Position numbers and translations under genes: made by a program. DNA of 31,046 nucleotides from WVZL01 sp041862375 (GTDB lineage: Bacteria > Acidobacteriota > Aminicenantia > Aminicenantales > Aminicenantaceae), in NCBI GenBank assembly GCA_041862375.1, contig JBGVTE010000057.1, forward strand, positions 1 through 31,046, written 5' to 3'. The notes beneath the pieces were generated by a model that worked only from the letters and a program-made list of their open reading frames with translations, was not told where the DNA came from and made no database searches. Position 1 is the stretch's first letter; each line of letters opens with the position of its first letter. Of this stretch, positions 7,734 through 14,690 are shown in pieces.

Positions 7734-9299
7734 TTATTTGACCAGTTTTTCTGCTTGGGGAAAAACCTCTATTGCTTTTGAAACTACAGGATCGACCTCA
7801 GCAAAAACTTTCCTTCCTGCCTCGATTCCCCATAAGAATGAGAATATTTCTCTCTTTAATTCGGCTTGGATTTCATCAATAAACTTCTCAAACGTAACTG
7901 GCTCAAATGTAATCTTGTTTCTTTTAAGGTAATTCTTAAAATCTTCTATTACTGCTTCATCGACGACAAAGTCCTCTCCGAATGCTTTTTTTCCATCGGG
8001 TATTTTGGTTAGATTTTCGTCTTTTTTAATAAAAACAAACTTCTTAGAAAGCGGGGTTTTATGATTGGCAAACTGCTTTGCGTAGGCAAAGAATGCGCCT
8101 TTAAACCGCAGTTCTACCGTCAGACGCGAGAGGAATACTTTAACTTTAAAATCAGGAGAGATTCCTCCCTGGCCAAGAACTTTTCTTCCTCCTGAGGTAT
8201 ATCTAACTTCCCTCTCTTCCTCGGGCGCTTCCCTCCTGACTATGTAATAGTCTTCGAAGCGACTGTAATCTCTCTGAATAGACCTTCCGCTCGGAGTTAA
8301 GTATTTTCCTGTGGTTAAGGCAAGGGCAGTAGTGGAATCCAAGTTAAAGACGGTCTGTACCAGTCCTTTTCCCCAGGAAGTTTCACCCACAATTAATCCT
8401 CTGTCGTTATCCTTAACAGCCCCAGCTACAATCTCAGATGCACTAGCACTTCCGGCATTAATCAGAATCACGAGTGGAATATTTTCATTCTGATTGTCTC
8501 TAATTGCCATAAATTCTTTGTTATAATCCTTTTTTCTCCCTTTAATAGAAACTATCAGGGTTCCTTTTGGAAGGAATTGATCTGAAATCTCAATAGCCTG
8601 GAACAGGGGTCCACCACTGTTGTACCGCAAATCAAGAATAAGCCTCTTCATACCCTGCCTGGAGAGGATTTTCATTTTTTTTCTGAATTCATCGTTTGTT
8701 GTCTCTGCAAAATTACGAATGAAAATATAGCCGATATCTTCCTTGAGGATGAAAGCATAGGGAACACTGTGGAGAGGCACTTCATCACGGATTACTGTAA
8801 GTTCGAGGGATTTGTCTAGGCCCTCGCGGACGATTGTTATGCTGACTTTTGTACCTTTAGGGCCTCTCAATTTTTCAACTGCCTCGAGACTTGATATAGG
8901 CTTTGTGCTCTCTCCGTTGATGTGGGAGATTATATCTCCTGCCTGAATGCCCAGTTTATAGGCAGGTGTTCCTTCAATTGGAGAGATAACGACTAAACGG
9001 TCTTCCTGCTTTTGAATCTGAATACCTAAACCGTAGAATTTCCCTTTGTATTCTTCTCGCATCCGGGATAAGTTGTTTTTATCGAGAAAGAAAGAATGAG
9101 GGTCCAGGGTTAGTAGCAGTCCTTTTATGGAGGAATGGGCGAGCTTATCATAGTCTATCTCACGATAATAATTATCTTCTACGATAGATACGACTTCGGA
9201 TATTTTCTTAAAGTTTGCATTCCAAACATCCTCATCCCTGGCAGGGACGAGTATGAGGATGAGGGCGAAGACAGTGAATAAGAGGATTTTTTTCTTCAA
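7734..9299 (-). CDS. Secreted S41 C-terminal processing peptidase with PDZ domain
   Basis: Serine protease of the CtpA/Prc family, expected in the periplasm. The N-terminus MKKKILLFTVFALILILVPA is a signal peptide. A PDZ domain lies near residues 92-165 (FYGLGIQI, GTPAYKLGIQAGD) and the protease core near 185-340. By spacing to the E. coli Prc dyad (25 residues apart), the catalytic pair is S286 in GSASASE and K311 in SWGKG. About 180 further residues form a C-terminal domain. The start is TTG at 9299: no ATG or clear Shine-Dalgarno site exists upstream, so poor initiation is likely. It faces away from tatA across a 241-base spacer. Natural substrate unknown. Confidence 0.9.
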   Translation of the reverse strand: MKKKILLFTVFALILILVPARDEDVWNANFKKISEVVSIVEDNYYREIDYDKLAHSSIKGLLLTLDPHSFFLDKNNLSRMREEYKGKFYGLGIQIQKQEDRLVVISPIEGTPAYKLGIQAGDIISHINGESTKPISSLEAVEKLRGPKGTKVSITIVREGLDKSLELTVIRDEVPLHSVPYAFILKEDIGYIFIRNFAETTNDEFRKKMKILSRQGMKRLILDLRYNSGGPLFQAIEISDQFLPKGTLIVSIKGRKKDYNKEFMAIRDNQNENIPLVILINAGSASASEIVAGAVKDNDRGLIVGETSWGKGLVQTVFNLDSTTALALTTGKYLTPSGRSIQRDYSRFEDYYIVRREAPEEEREVRYTSGGRKVLGQGGISPDFKVKVFLSRLTVELRFKGAFFAYAKQFANHKTPLSKKFVFIKKDENLTKIPDGKKAFGEDFVVDEAVIEDFKNYLKRNKITFEPVTFEKFIDEIQAELKREIFSFLWGIEAGRKVFAEVDPVVSKAIEVFPQAEKLVK

Positions 9300-9349
9300 G
9301 ATAGTAGCCTGTTTATTTTAAGAGATTCTTCCCCCTCCGAGCTTCGCCT

Positions 9350-9404
9350 GGACAAATATACATTTGCTCCTGGCACTGACATATTTACTTTCGCTCCTCG
9401 CAAC
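9350..9404. repeat. Imperfect tandem repeat, period 27
   Basis: Two copies of about 27 bases sharing the pattern GACAnATnTACnTTnGCTCCTnGCA, with about 70 percent identity by eye. They sit between the divergent S41 protease and tatA genes, on the protease side. They could be a remnant of a REP-like element (TTCGCTCCTCGCAA resembles the repeat at the window start) or a double protein-binding site. Confidence 0.35.
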
Positions 9405-9481
9405 AATATTTAATCATCTTCCTGGGAATTAAATCATTAAATTTAATACTATCAGAGGATCCTGGCTTTGTAAAGTTATTA

Positions 9482-9510
9482 TTGACTTATCCCAAGCGAA
9501 TGGCTATATT
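9482..9510 (+). promoter_or_regulatory. tatA: Sigma70-type promoter for the tatAC run
   Basis: TTGACT (9482-9487) and TATATT (9505-9510) are separated by exactly 17 bases. The predicted RNA start near 9517 gives a leader of about 24 bases before the tatA ATG at 9541. This is one of the best promoter matches in the window and probably drives tatA through the dCMP deaminase gene. Confidence 0.6.
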
Positions 9511-9540
9511 TCCTATGTCATTCTATCCTGAAAGCTTAAA

Positions 9541-9786
9541 ATGTTCGGAAATATTGGATTCCCTGAACTTCTCGTCATCTTTGCCATTGCTCTCCTTATC
9601 TTCGGGCCCAAAAAGCTTCCCGAAGTGGGTAAGTCCATCGGAAGAGCTCTCAGAGAATTTCGAAGAACCTCTGACGAAATTAAGGACAAGATCGAAGAAG
9701 AGATTCAGGCAGATGAATTCCGAGATATCAAAGAAGATATTGAAAAGGACTTAGAAGATAATGAGGAAGGCAAAAAAATCTCCTGA
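9541..9786 (+). CDS. tatA: Sec-independent protein translocase subunit TatA
   Basis: Small inner-membrane subunit that forms the pore of the twin-arginine translocase. The 81 residues show one N-terminal transmembrane helix (PELLVIFAIALLIFG), the hinge FGPKKLPEVGKSIG and an amphipathic helix (RALREFRRTSDEIKDKI), followed by a very acidic tail. The tail is short for TatB, so TatA is preferred, though in two-gene systems one TatA often serves both roles. The 3' end overlaps tatC by 26 bases in another frame. Confidence 0.92.
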   Translation: MFGNIGFPELLVIFAIALLIFGPKKLPEVGKSIGRALREFRRTSDEIKDKIEEEIQADEFRDIKEDIEKDLEDNEEGKKIS

Positions 9787-10534
9787 CGAGATGACCTTCC
9801 TTGAACATCTCGAGGACCTCAGAAAAAGAATCTTTTACTCCTTTATCGCTGTTGTGATAGTTGTTATTCCCGCCTGGATCTTCAGTAAAAAGATTTACAA
9901 CGTTATCGCCATTCCAGTAAAAAAATATCTTCCTGAGGGAACCAATTTAGCCTACACAACTCTCACTGCTCCCTTCATGCTCTATATTAAAGTATCTTTT
10001 TTAACAGCCATCTTTATCATAGCACCCTTCATATTCCTTCAGCTGTGGTATTTTGTCGCTCCTGGCCTCTATCAGAAGGAAAGAAAGTATGTGATTCCCT
10101 TCGTTCTTTTTACCACCTTTTTCTTTACTGCCGGCGCTCTTTTTGGCTATTTTATCGCTTTCCCTTTTGCCTGCGGCTTTTTTCTCAAGATGGGGGCTGA
10201 CTTTCAACCCGTCATCACAGTTGACAAATATTTCAGCCTGGCACTCAGGGTAATATTGGGGATTGCCATTGTTTTCGAGCTTCCGACTCTGGTGTTTTTT
10301 CTCTCAAGAATGGGAATTATTACCCACAGATGGATGATAAAAAATTTCAAATACGCAGTCCTGGTTATCTTTATTATTGCTGCAATTATCACCCCGAGTC
10401 CGGACATGGTGAACCAGAGTATCATCGCTTTTCCCATGATTGCTCTCTATGGACTTAGCATTCTGATAGCCTTCATTTTCGGTAAAAAGAGAAAGAAGAA
10501 AGAGGAAAGTGAGGAGGAAGACTTAGCCGGATAG
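9761..10534 (+). CDS. tatC: Sec-independent protein translocase subunit TatC
   Basis: Polytopic membrane receptor for twin-arginine signal peptides. The 257 residues carry the N-terminal signature MTFLEHLEDLRKRI, whose FLEHLEDLR stretch contacts the signal peptide, and six predicted transmembrane segments. ITPSPDMVNQ, in the loop before the last helices, and a lysine/glutamate-rich cytoplasmic tail are also typical. The start lies inside tatA. No Tat substrate with an obvious RR motif was seen in the window; the Tat genes are physically linked to a DUF362 and an aldehyde dehydrogenase gene. Confidence 0.95.
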   Translation: MRKAKKSPDEMTFLEHLEDLRKRIFYSFIAVVIVVIPAWIFSKKIYNVIAIPVKKYLPEGTNLAYTTLTAPFMLYIKVSFLTAIFIIAPFIFLQLWYFVAPGLYQKERKYVIPFVLFTTFFFTAGALFGYFIAFPFACGFFLKMGADFQPVITVDKYFSLALRVILGIAIVFELPTLVFFLSRMGIITHRWMIKNFKYAVLVIFIIAAIITPSPDMVNQSIIAFPMIALYGLSILIAFIFGKKRKKKEESEEEDLAG

Positions 10535-10535
10535 C

Positions 10536-11819
10536 ATGAATAACAGAAGCAAAGTCATCATCCGAAGATGCCCCCGGTACGATCCAACACTTATTGAGAA
10601 GATAATAAGAGAAGGCCTGGAAGAATTTGGGCTTACTCCCAAAATAAGGGGCCTGGTCACTATAAAGCCCAATGTCGTTTTAGCTCATCACAAGCTGGCT
10701 CCTTCAGCTTTTACGCGCGCAGAGTTTCTCGATGGACTCCTTCAGGTACTCAATCTACAAAAGGAGAGTGTCTCTCGAATTGCTGTTGCTGAGAAGTGCG
10801 GTGCAGGAGTTCCGACATCGAGGATGTTTAGAAGAGCTGGCTACTATAAACTCAAGAAGAAACACAGAGTTAAATTTCTTCCTATTGAAGAGGCAAAAAA
10901 GAAAACAATTGCCCTGGAGAAGGGAAAAATCCATAAAAAGATTAGAACTGCCAGAGAAATCGTGGACTCTGACTTTCTCGTCTATGCACCCAAGCTGAAA
11001 ACTAACGTCCTCTCACAGGGACTGACAGGGGCCATTAAGCTCAACATGGGAATTCTCCTGGATAGGCAAAGAATGTGGAACCACAATTTCAACCTTGATG
11101 AAAAAATAGTAGATCTCTTGGAGATTGGCTTTCCTGATTTTATTGCCACTGATGCCATTGAAACCGCCACGGGGGGAAATCAGTTTACTCAGCACGGTAG
11201 GCATCTAGGATTAGTCATAATGGCAGACAATCCTCTTGCCCATGATGTAGTCTGCGCACACATATTTCATCTCGACCCTACCCGGATCAACCATCTACGC
11301 TTAGCTCATGAGAGAGGCTACGGACCCCTGAGCCTCGAAGAAATTGATATTAAAGGAGACATTTCTCTTCCAGAAATCCGGCAAAAAACAAAAGGCTGGG
11401 AAACAGGACTTTTAAAAGTTGATGACGTTGAAGGCAATATCAAAGTCTTGAGCGGTGATCCTTACTGCGTGGGTGGTTGCCACGGAGTTTTTCTGGATTG
11501 GCTTTACATGATTAAAGATAGAAAATCCGATCTCTGGAAGGATCTGCCCCATTGGACAGTTGTTATCGGAAAATATAAAAAAGATGTATCTGCGGAGAAG
11601 CTGATGATTATCGGCAGCTGTTCTGAAATCCAAGGAGAAATAAAAGCACGAAAGCGAAGGAGTATCAGAGGCTGCCCTCCAAAACACAAAGACCTCATTC
11701 TCAAGCTCCTCTTTAAAAAGCACATCTTGAACCCGATGTTCCGACTTGACCTCATAATAGATTCCTATCTTTTCCTGTTTCTATCCTGGTGCAGACGATT
11801 CTTCAGCGGGAGGTTTTAA
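10536..11819 (+). CDS. DUF362 domain protein with C-terminal cysteine motif
   Basis: The 427-residue protein belongs to the DUF362 family, shown by VTIKPNVVLAHHK (41-53), the SDFLVYAPKLKTN block (145-157), GAIKLNMGILLD and the ATGGNQFTQHGRH stretch. Functions in this family are poorly known; several members sit near ferredoxin domains. There is no 8-Cys ferredoxin module here. Instead the C-terminal third has C311-x3-C315 (YCVGGCHG), C362 and C380 (RGCPP), a candidate metal or Fe-S site. The last 35 residues are hydrophobic and basic, ending SWCRRFFSGRF, which suggests membrane contact. It starts one base after the tatC stop and is 5 bases ahead of the aldehyde dehydrogenase start. Confidence 0.8.
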   Translation: MNNRSKVIIRRCPRYDPTLIEKIIREGLEEFGLTPKIRGLVTIKPNVVLAHHKLAPSAFTRAEFLDGLLQVLNLQKESVSRIAVAEKCGAGVPTSRMFRRAGYYKLKKKHRVKFLPIEEAKKKTIALEKGKIHKKIRTAREIVDSDFLVYAPKLKTNVLSQGLTGAIKLNMGILLDRQRMWNHNFNLDEKIVDLLEIGFPDFIATDAIETATGGNQFTQHGRHLGLVIMADNPLAHDVVCAHIFHLDPTRINHLRLAHERGYGPLSLEEIDIKGDISLPEIRQKTKGWETGLLKVDDVEGNIKVLSGDPYCVGGCHGVFLDWLYMIKDRKSDLWKDLPHWTVVIGKYKKDVSAEKLMIIGSCSEIQGEIKARKRRSIRGCPPKHKDLILKLLFKKHILNPMFRLDLIIDSYLFLFLSWCRRFFSGRF

Positions 11820-11824
11820 CTATC

Positions 11825-13468
11825 ATGGACGGCAGACTCCTCATCAACAACCGCAGGATTGAAACATCGGAAAAAATACAGTCCATCAATCCGGCAACTC
11901 TGAAACCTGTTGGAGAGGCATGCCTGGCATCGCATGAGGAATGCCGAAAAGCTGTAGAAGCAGCAAAAGCGGCTTTCCCCGTGTGGAAGGATTTTTCTCT
12001 AAAAGAAAAGAAAAAAATTTTCCTGAATGCAAAGAAGATTCTCCTTCGAAGGAGTAAAGAAGCAGCTCGTTTGATAACCGAGGAAAAAGGTTCTCCTCTT
12101 TCTGAATCTTTGGCTGTCGAAGTCATGAGCAGCCTTGAAGCTCTGGATTACTATGCTCATGAGTCAGTAAAATCTCTAAGGCCTGTAAAGATGAAGCACC
12201 ATTTTTATCTTTTTTACCATAAAAATAGCTCATTCCAGTTTCACCCTTTGGGAGTCACTTTTATCATCTCTCCCTGGAATTTCCCCTTTGTCATTCCTTT
12301 TTGTGAAATTTTAAGTGCTCTCGCTGCAGGGAATTCAGTTATCCTCAGGCCATCAACATCAACACCGCTCACAGGGCTGATGGTGGGCGAGATTCTCATG
12401 GAGGCAGGCCTTCCCCCTGGAGTTTCTAATATCCTGAGCTGCAGGATCCCCCTGGCGGAGGAATTAATAGTAAATCCAGACGTGCAAACAATCATGTTTA
12501 CAGGGAGTGTTCCCACCGGCAAAAGAATAATGGAACTGGCCAGCCGGAATTTGAACAACATTATTCTTGAGCTGGGAGGAAAAGACCCGATGATTGTGTT
12601 TGAGGATGCTGACTTAGAAAGGGCTTCGAGCGGCGCTGTCTGGGGCGCTTTTATGAACGCCGGTCAGAGCTGTGGATCTGTAGAGAGAGTTTATGTTGCC
12701 CAAGAAATAGCGGACGAATTTATAGAAAAAGTATTAAACCTGACGAGAAAGATTAAAGTCGGCAATCCCTCGGAGGCAGGTGTTGATATGGGACCGTTAG
12801 CAACCTCCCAGCAGTTAAAAACCGTGGAAGAGCACATCGAGGATGCTAAGAAGAGGGGAGCAGAGATTCTGTATGGAGGAAGCAAGATAGAGGAATTACC
12901 AGGCTATTTTCTCCAGCCAACAGTGTTAACCAATGTTAATCATTCAATGAAAATCATGCATGAGGAGACCTTCGGCCCCACTCTGCCGATAATGACTTTC
13001 TCAGATCCAGAAGAAGCCTTGTCTCTGGCTAATGATTCAAGCTACGGGCTTACTGCTTCTATCTGGACAAAGAATAAGAAGAAAGCTTCCTGGATGGCGG
13101 GTGAAATTGAAGCAGGGACTGTGACCGTCAATGACCACATGTTCTCATTTGTTGAACCGGGGGCATTATGGGGAGGAATTAAAATGAGCGGGATCGGCCG
13201 CAGCCACGGTCCTTTTGGCCTTCGAGAGCTGGTGAATGTTAAGTTTGTGAGCTTAGACTTTATCACGAAAAAGAACCAACTGTGGTGGTATCCCTACGAC
13301 CATTCCTGGCATAGTATTTTAGAGAATTCCCTATTTCTTTTTCACCACAACCGGTTAAAAGAAAAAGCAAAGTCTCTCCTTTCCCTTGTCTCTCATTTTC
13401 CGAGGATTTTAGAAGGAAGCCCGCTTCGGAATTACATAAAGAGTGTCCCCCGCTTTTTCAGAAAATGA
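11825..13468 (+). CDS. Aldehyde dehydrogenase (NAD(P)+), long C-terminal tail
   Basis: Oxidises an aldehyde to the acid using NAD(P)+. Catalytic residues are in place: general base E249 in ILELGGKD and nucleophile C283 in NAGQSCGS, with cofactor-binding PWNFPFVIPFCE (150-161) and EETFGP. Oddity: the usual cofactor-binding KPS lysine is Arg175 (VILRPS). The tail beyond the usual end (about 475-547) is rich in Trp, Phe, His and basic residues, and may bind membrane. The ATG at 11825 is preferred over one at 11789 because GGGAGG precedes it and the longer form overlaps DUF362. The substrate is unknown; the tight link to the DUF362 gene suggests a shared pathway. Confidence 0.88.
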   Translation: MDGRLLINNRRIETSEKIQSINPATLKPVGEACLASHEECRKAVEAAKAAFPVWKDFSLKEKKKIFLNAKKILLRRSKEAARLITEEKGSPLSESLAVEVMSSLEALDYYAHESVKSLRPVKMKHHFYLFYHKNSSFQFHPLGVTFIISPWNFPFVIPFCEILSALAAGNSVILRPSTSTPLTGLMVGEILMEAGLPPGVSNILSCRIPLAEELIVNPDVQTIMFTGSVPTGKRIMELASRNLNNIILELGGKDPMIVFEDADLERASSGAVWGAFMNAGQSCGSVERVYVAQEIADEFIEKVLNLTRKIKVGNPSEAGVDMGPLATSQQLKTVEEHIEDAKKRGAEILYGGSKIEELPGYFLQPTVLTNVNHSMKIMHEETFGPTLPIMTFSDPEEALSLANDSSYGLTASIWTKNKKKASWMAGEIEAGTVTVNDHMFSFVEPGALWGGIKMSGIGRSHGPFGLRELVNVKFVSLDFITKKNQLWWYPYDHSWHSILENSLFLFHHNRLKEKAKSLLSLVSHFPRILEGSPLRNYIKSVPRFFRK

Positions 13469-14004
13469 AAAAGGAAATGCGTCTTATAGGATTAACAGGA
13501 ACAAATGGAGCAGGGAAAGGAGTGGTAGCTGCGTATCTTGTAAAGAAGGGATTCAGCTACTTTTCCCTGTCAGACTTGATTCGGGATGAAGTGAGAAAAA
13601 AAGGAGAAGAGGTAAGCAGAAATAACCTGATTAAAATGGGAAATCATCTCAGAGAAAAATTCGGAGCTGATATTCTTGCTCGCCTCGTAAAGAAGAGAAT
13701 CAAGGGAAAAGCTGTGATAGACAGCATAAGAAATCCCAAGGAAGTAGAATTCTTCAGGAGACAAAAAGATTTTATTCTTGTCGCCGTTGACGCCCCTGTT
13801 AAGGTGAGATACAAAAGAGCAAAGAGGAGAGGAAGAGAAGAGTCAGCTTCTAATTATCAAGAATTCATCAGGAAGGAACAGGAAGAAATGACAAATTCAG
13901 AGAAAGGGCAACAGTTACATAACTGCATGAATATGGCAGATGTGACTATCATCAATGACGGCACTCTGGAAGATTTGCACCAAAAAGTGGAGGCACTATT
14001 ATGA
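13465..14004 (+). CDS. P-loop nucleotide kinase (dephospho-CoA kinase-like fold)
   Basis: 179-residue P-loop kinase with Walker A GTNGAGKG (12-19), the SLSDLIRDEVRKKG segment and GNHLREKFGADILA, then DSIRNPKEV as the Walker-B/lid region. It resembles the archaeal UPF0200 and dephospho-CoA-kinase-like group. The same segments occur in the N-terminal kinase-like domain of dCMP/dCTP deaminases such as yeast DCD1 and the phage-defence AvcD/DcdV enzymes. It overlaps the aldehyde dehydrogenase stop by 4 bases and the dCMP deaminase start by 4 bases, so coupling with the deaminase is strong. A deoxynucleoside-monophosphate kinase role is the best inference; the substrate is not proven, and canonical CoaE is less likely. 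Confidence 0.75.
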   Translation: MKKEMRLIGLTGTNGAGKGVVAAYLVKKGFSYFSLSDLIRDEVRKKGEEVSRNNLIKMGNHLREKFGADILARLVKKRIKGKAVIDSIRNPKEVEFFRRQKDFILVAVDAPVKVRYKRAKRRGREESASNYQEFIRKEQEEMTNSEKGQQLHNCMNMADVTIINDGTLEDLHQKVEALL

Positions 14005-14510
14005 AACCGAGAAGAATATCCAAGGACGAATATTATCTTGGAATTGCCAGGGAGGTATCCCGAAGGAGTACCTGTTATCGACGCTCAATCGGAGCCATTA
14101 TTATCCGCGATGATCAAATCATCTCTACAGGATATGCAGGGGCACCGAGAAAAACAAAAGCAAGCTTTGAGCACGGCTTTTGCCTGAGGGATAAGCTCAA
14201 CATCCCCCACGGCCAGCGCTATGAGCTGTGCCGGAGTGTGCACGCTGAACAGAACGTAATCATAAATGCTGCCAGAGCTGGAGTGAGCCTCCTGGGAGGT
14301 GACATATACATCTGCGGCAGTAATTATGGGGATAATAAGCCCATAGATGCATTTCCCTGTTTCATATGCAAAAAAATAATTATTAATGCCGGTCTTAATC
14401 GGGTCATCTGTTCTACTGCCAAAGGCAAAATGAAGATTTTCCTGGTAAGCGATTGGATTAAGGAATGGAAGGAAGGGGATATCATCGACGACACTCATCA
14501 GTACGGATAA
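14001..14510 (+). CDS. Deoxycytidylate (dCMP) deaminase, ComEB-type
   Basis: Zinc enzyme converting dCMP to dUMP, the precursor of dTMP. The 169 residues show the zinc/catalytic motifs H81-A-E83 (SVHAEQNVI) and P-C120-x2-C123 (FPCFICKK), plus the GYAGAPR and CLRDKLNIPHGQRYE stretches of the ComEB/dCMP deaminase group. Extra cysteines C25, C61 and C77 resemble the second zinc or structural site of some dCMP deaminases. ATGA overlap with the kinase gene implies coupled synthesis. Last gene of the tatA run; a repeat cluster follows at once. Confidence 0.9.
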   Translation: MKPRRISKDEYYLGIAREVSRRSTCYRRSIGAIIIRDDQIISTGYAGAPRKTKASFEHGFCLRDKLNIPHGQRYELCRSVHAEQNVIINAARAGVSLLGGDIYICGSNYGDNKPIDAFPCFICKKIIINAGLNRVICSTAKGKMKIFLVSDWIKEWKEGDIIDDTHQYG

Positions 14511-14512
14511 AA

Positions 14513-14673
14513 TGGGGATGGTTCTATTTTTTTTGAACTTAGATACAGAATGAAAACAAAAACAGTTTTACCCTCTGTATCTATAGATGCCATAAAAAAA
14601 ACAGTCCACAATAATTAAAACAGTTTTAATCTCTTTATCTATGGATTTTGTAAAAAAAATAGAATCCTCCCCA
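14513..14673. repeat. REP-like inverted repeat with inner direct and inverted repeats
   Basis: The outer arms 14513-14534 and 14652-14673 are complementary at 20 of 22 bases (core TGGGGATGGTTCTA then a T run). Inside are two similar direct copies at about 14559-14607 and 14617-14669, both starting AAAACAGTTTTA and including TATCTATRGAT. A 10-bp perfect inverted pair, TAGATACAGA (14540-14549) and TCTGTATCTA (14575-14584), is also inside. It fills the whole spacer between the deaminase stop and the Shine-Dalgarno site of the next gene. Confidence 0.7.
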
Positions 14674-14690
14674 ATTAGAAGGAAAGAGAA

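Noticed and set aside
9302..9314. Short match AGTAGCCTGT to the repeat arm at 7702-7725
   Set aside because: Only ten bases agree and the flanks differ, so it may be chance or a very eroded copy.
9482..9754. Plus-strand open frame overlapping tatA from position 9482
   Set aside because: It begins inside the tatA promoter and is in the wrong frame for the clear TatA protein; its translation is Ser/Lys-rich with no family likeness.
14085..14498. Long minus-strand open frame opposite the dCMP deaminase
   Set aside because: The plus strand has all zinc motifs; the antisense frame has no start context or family match.
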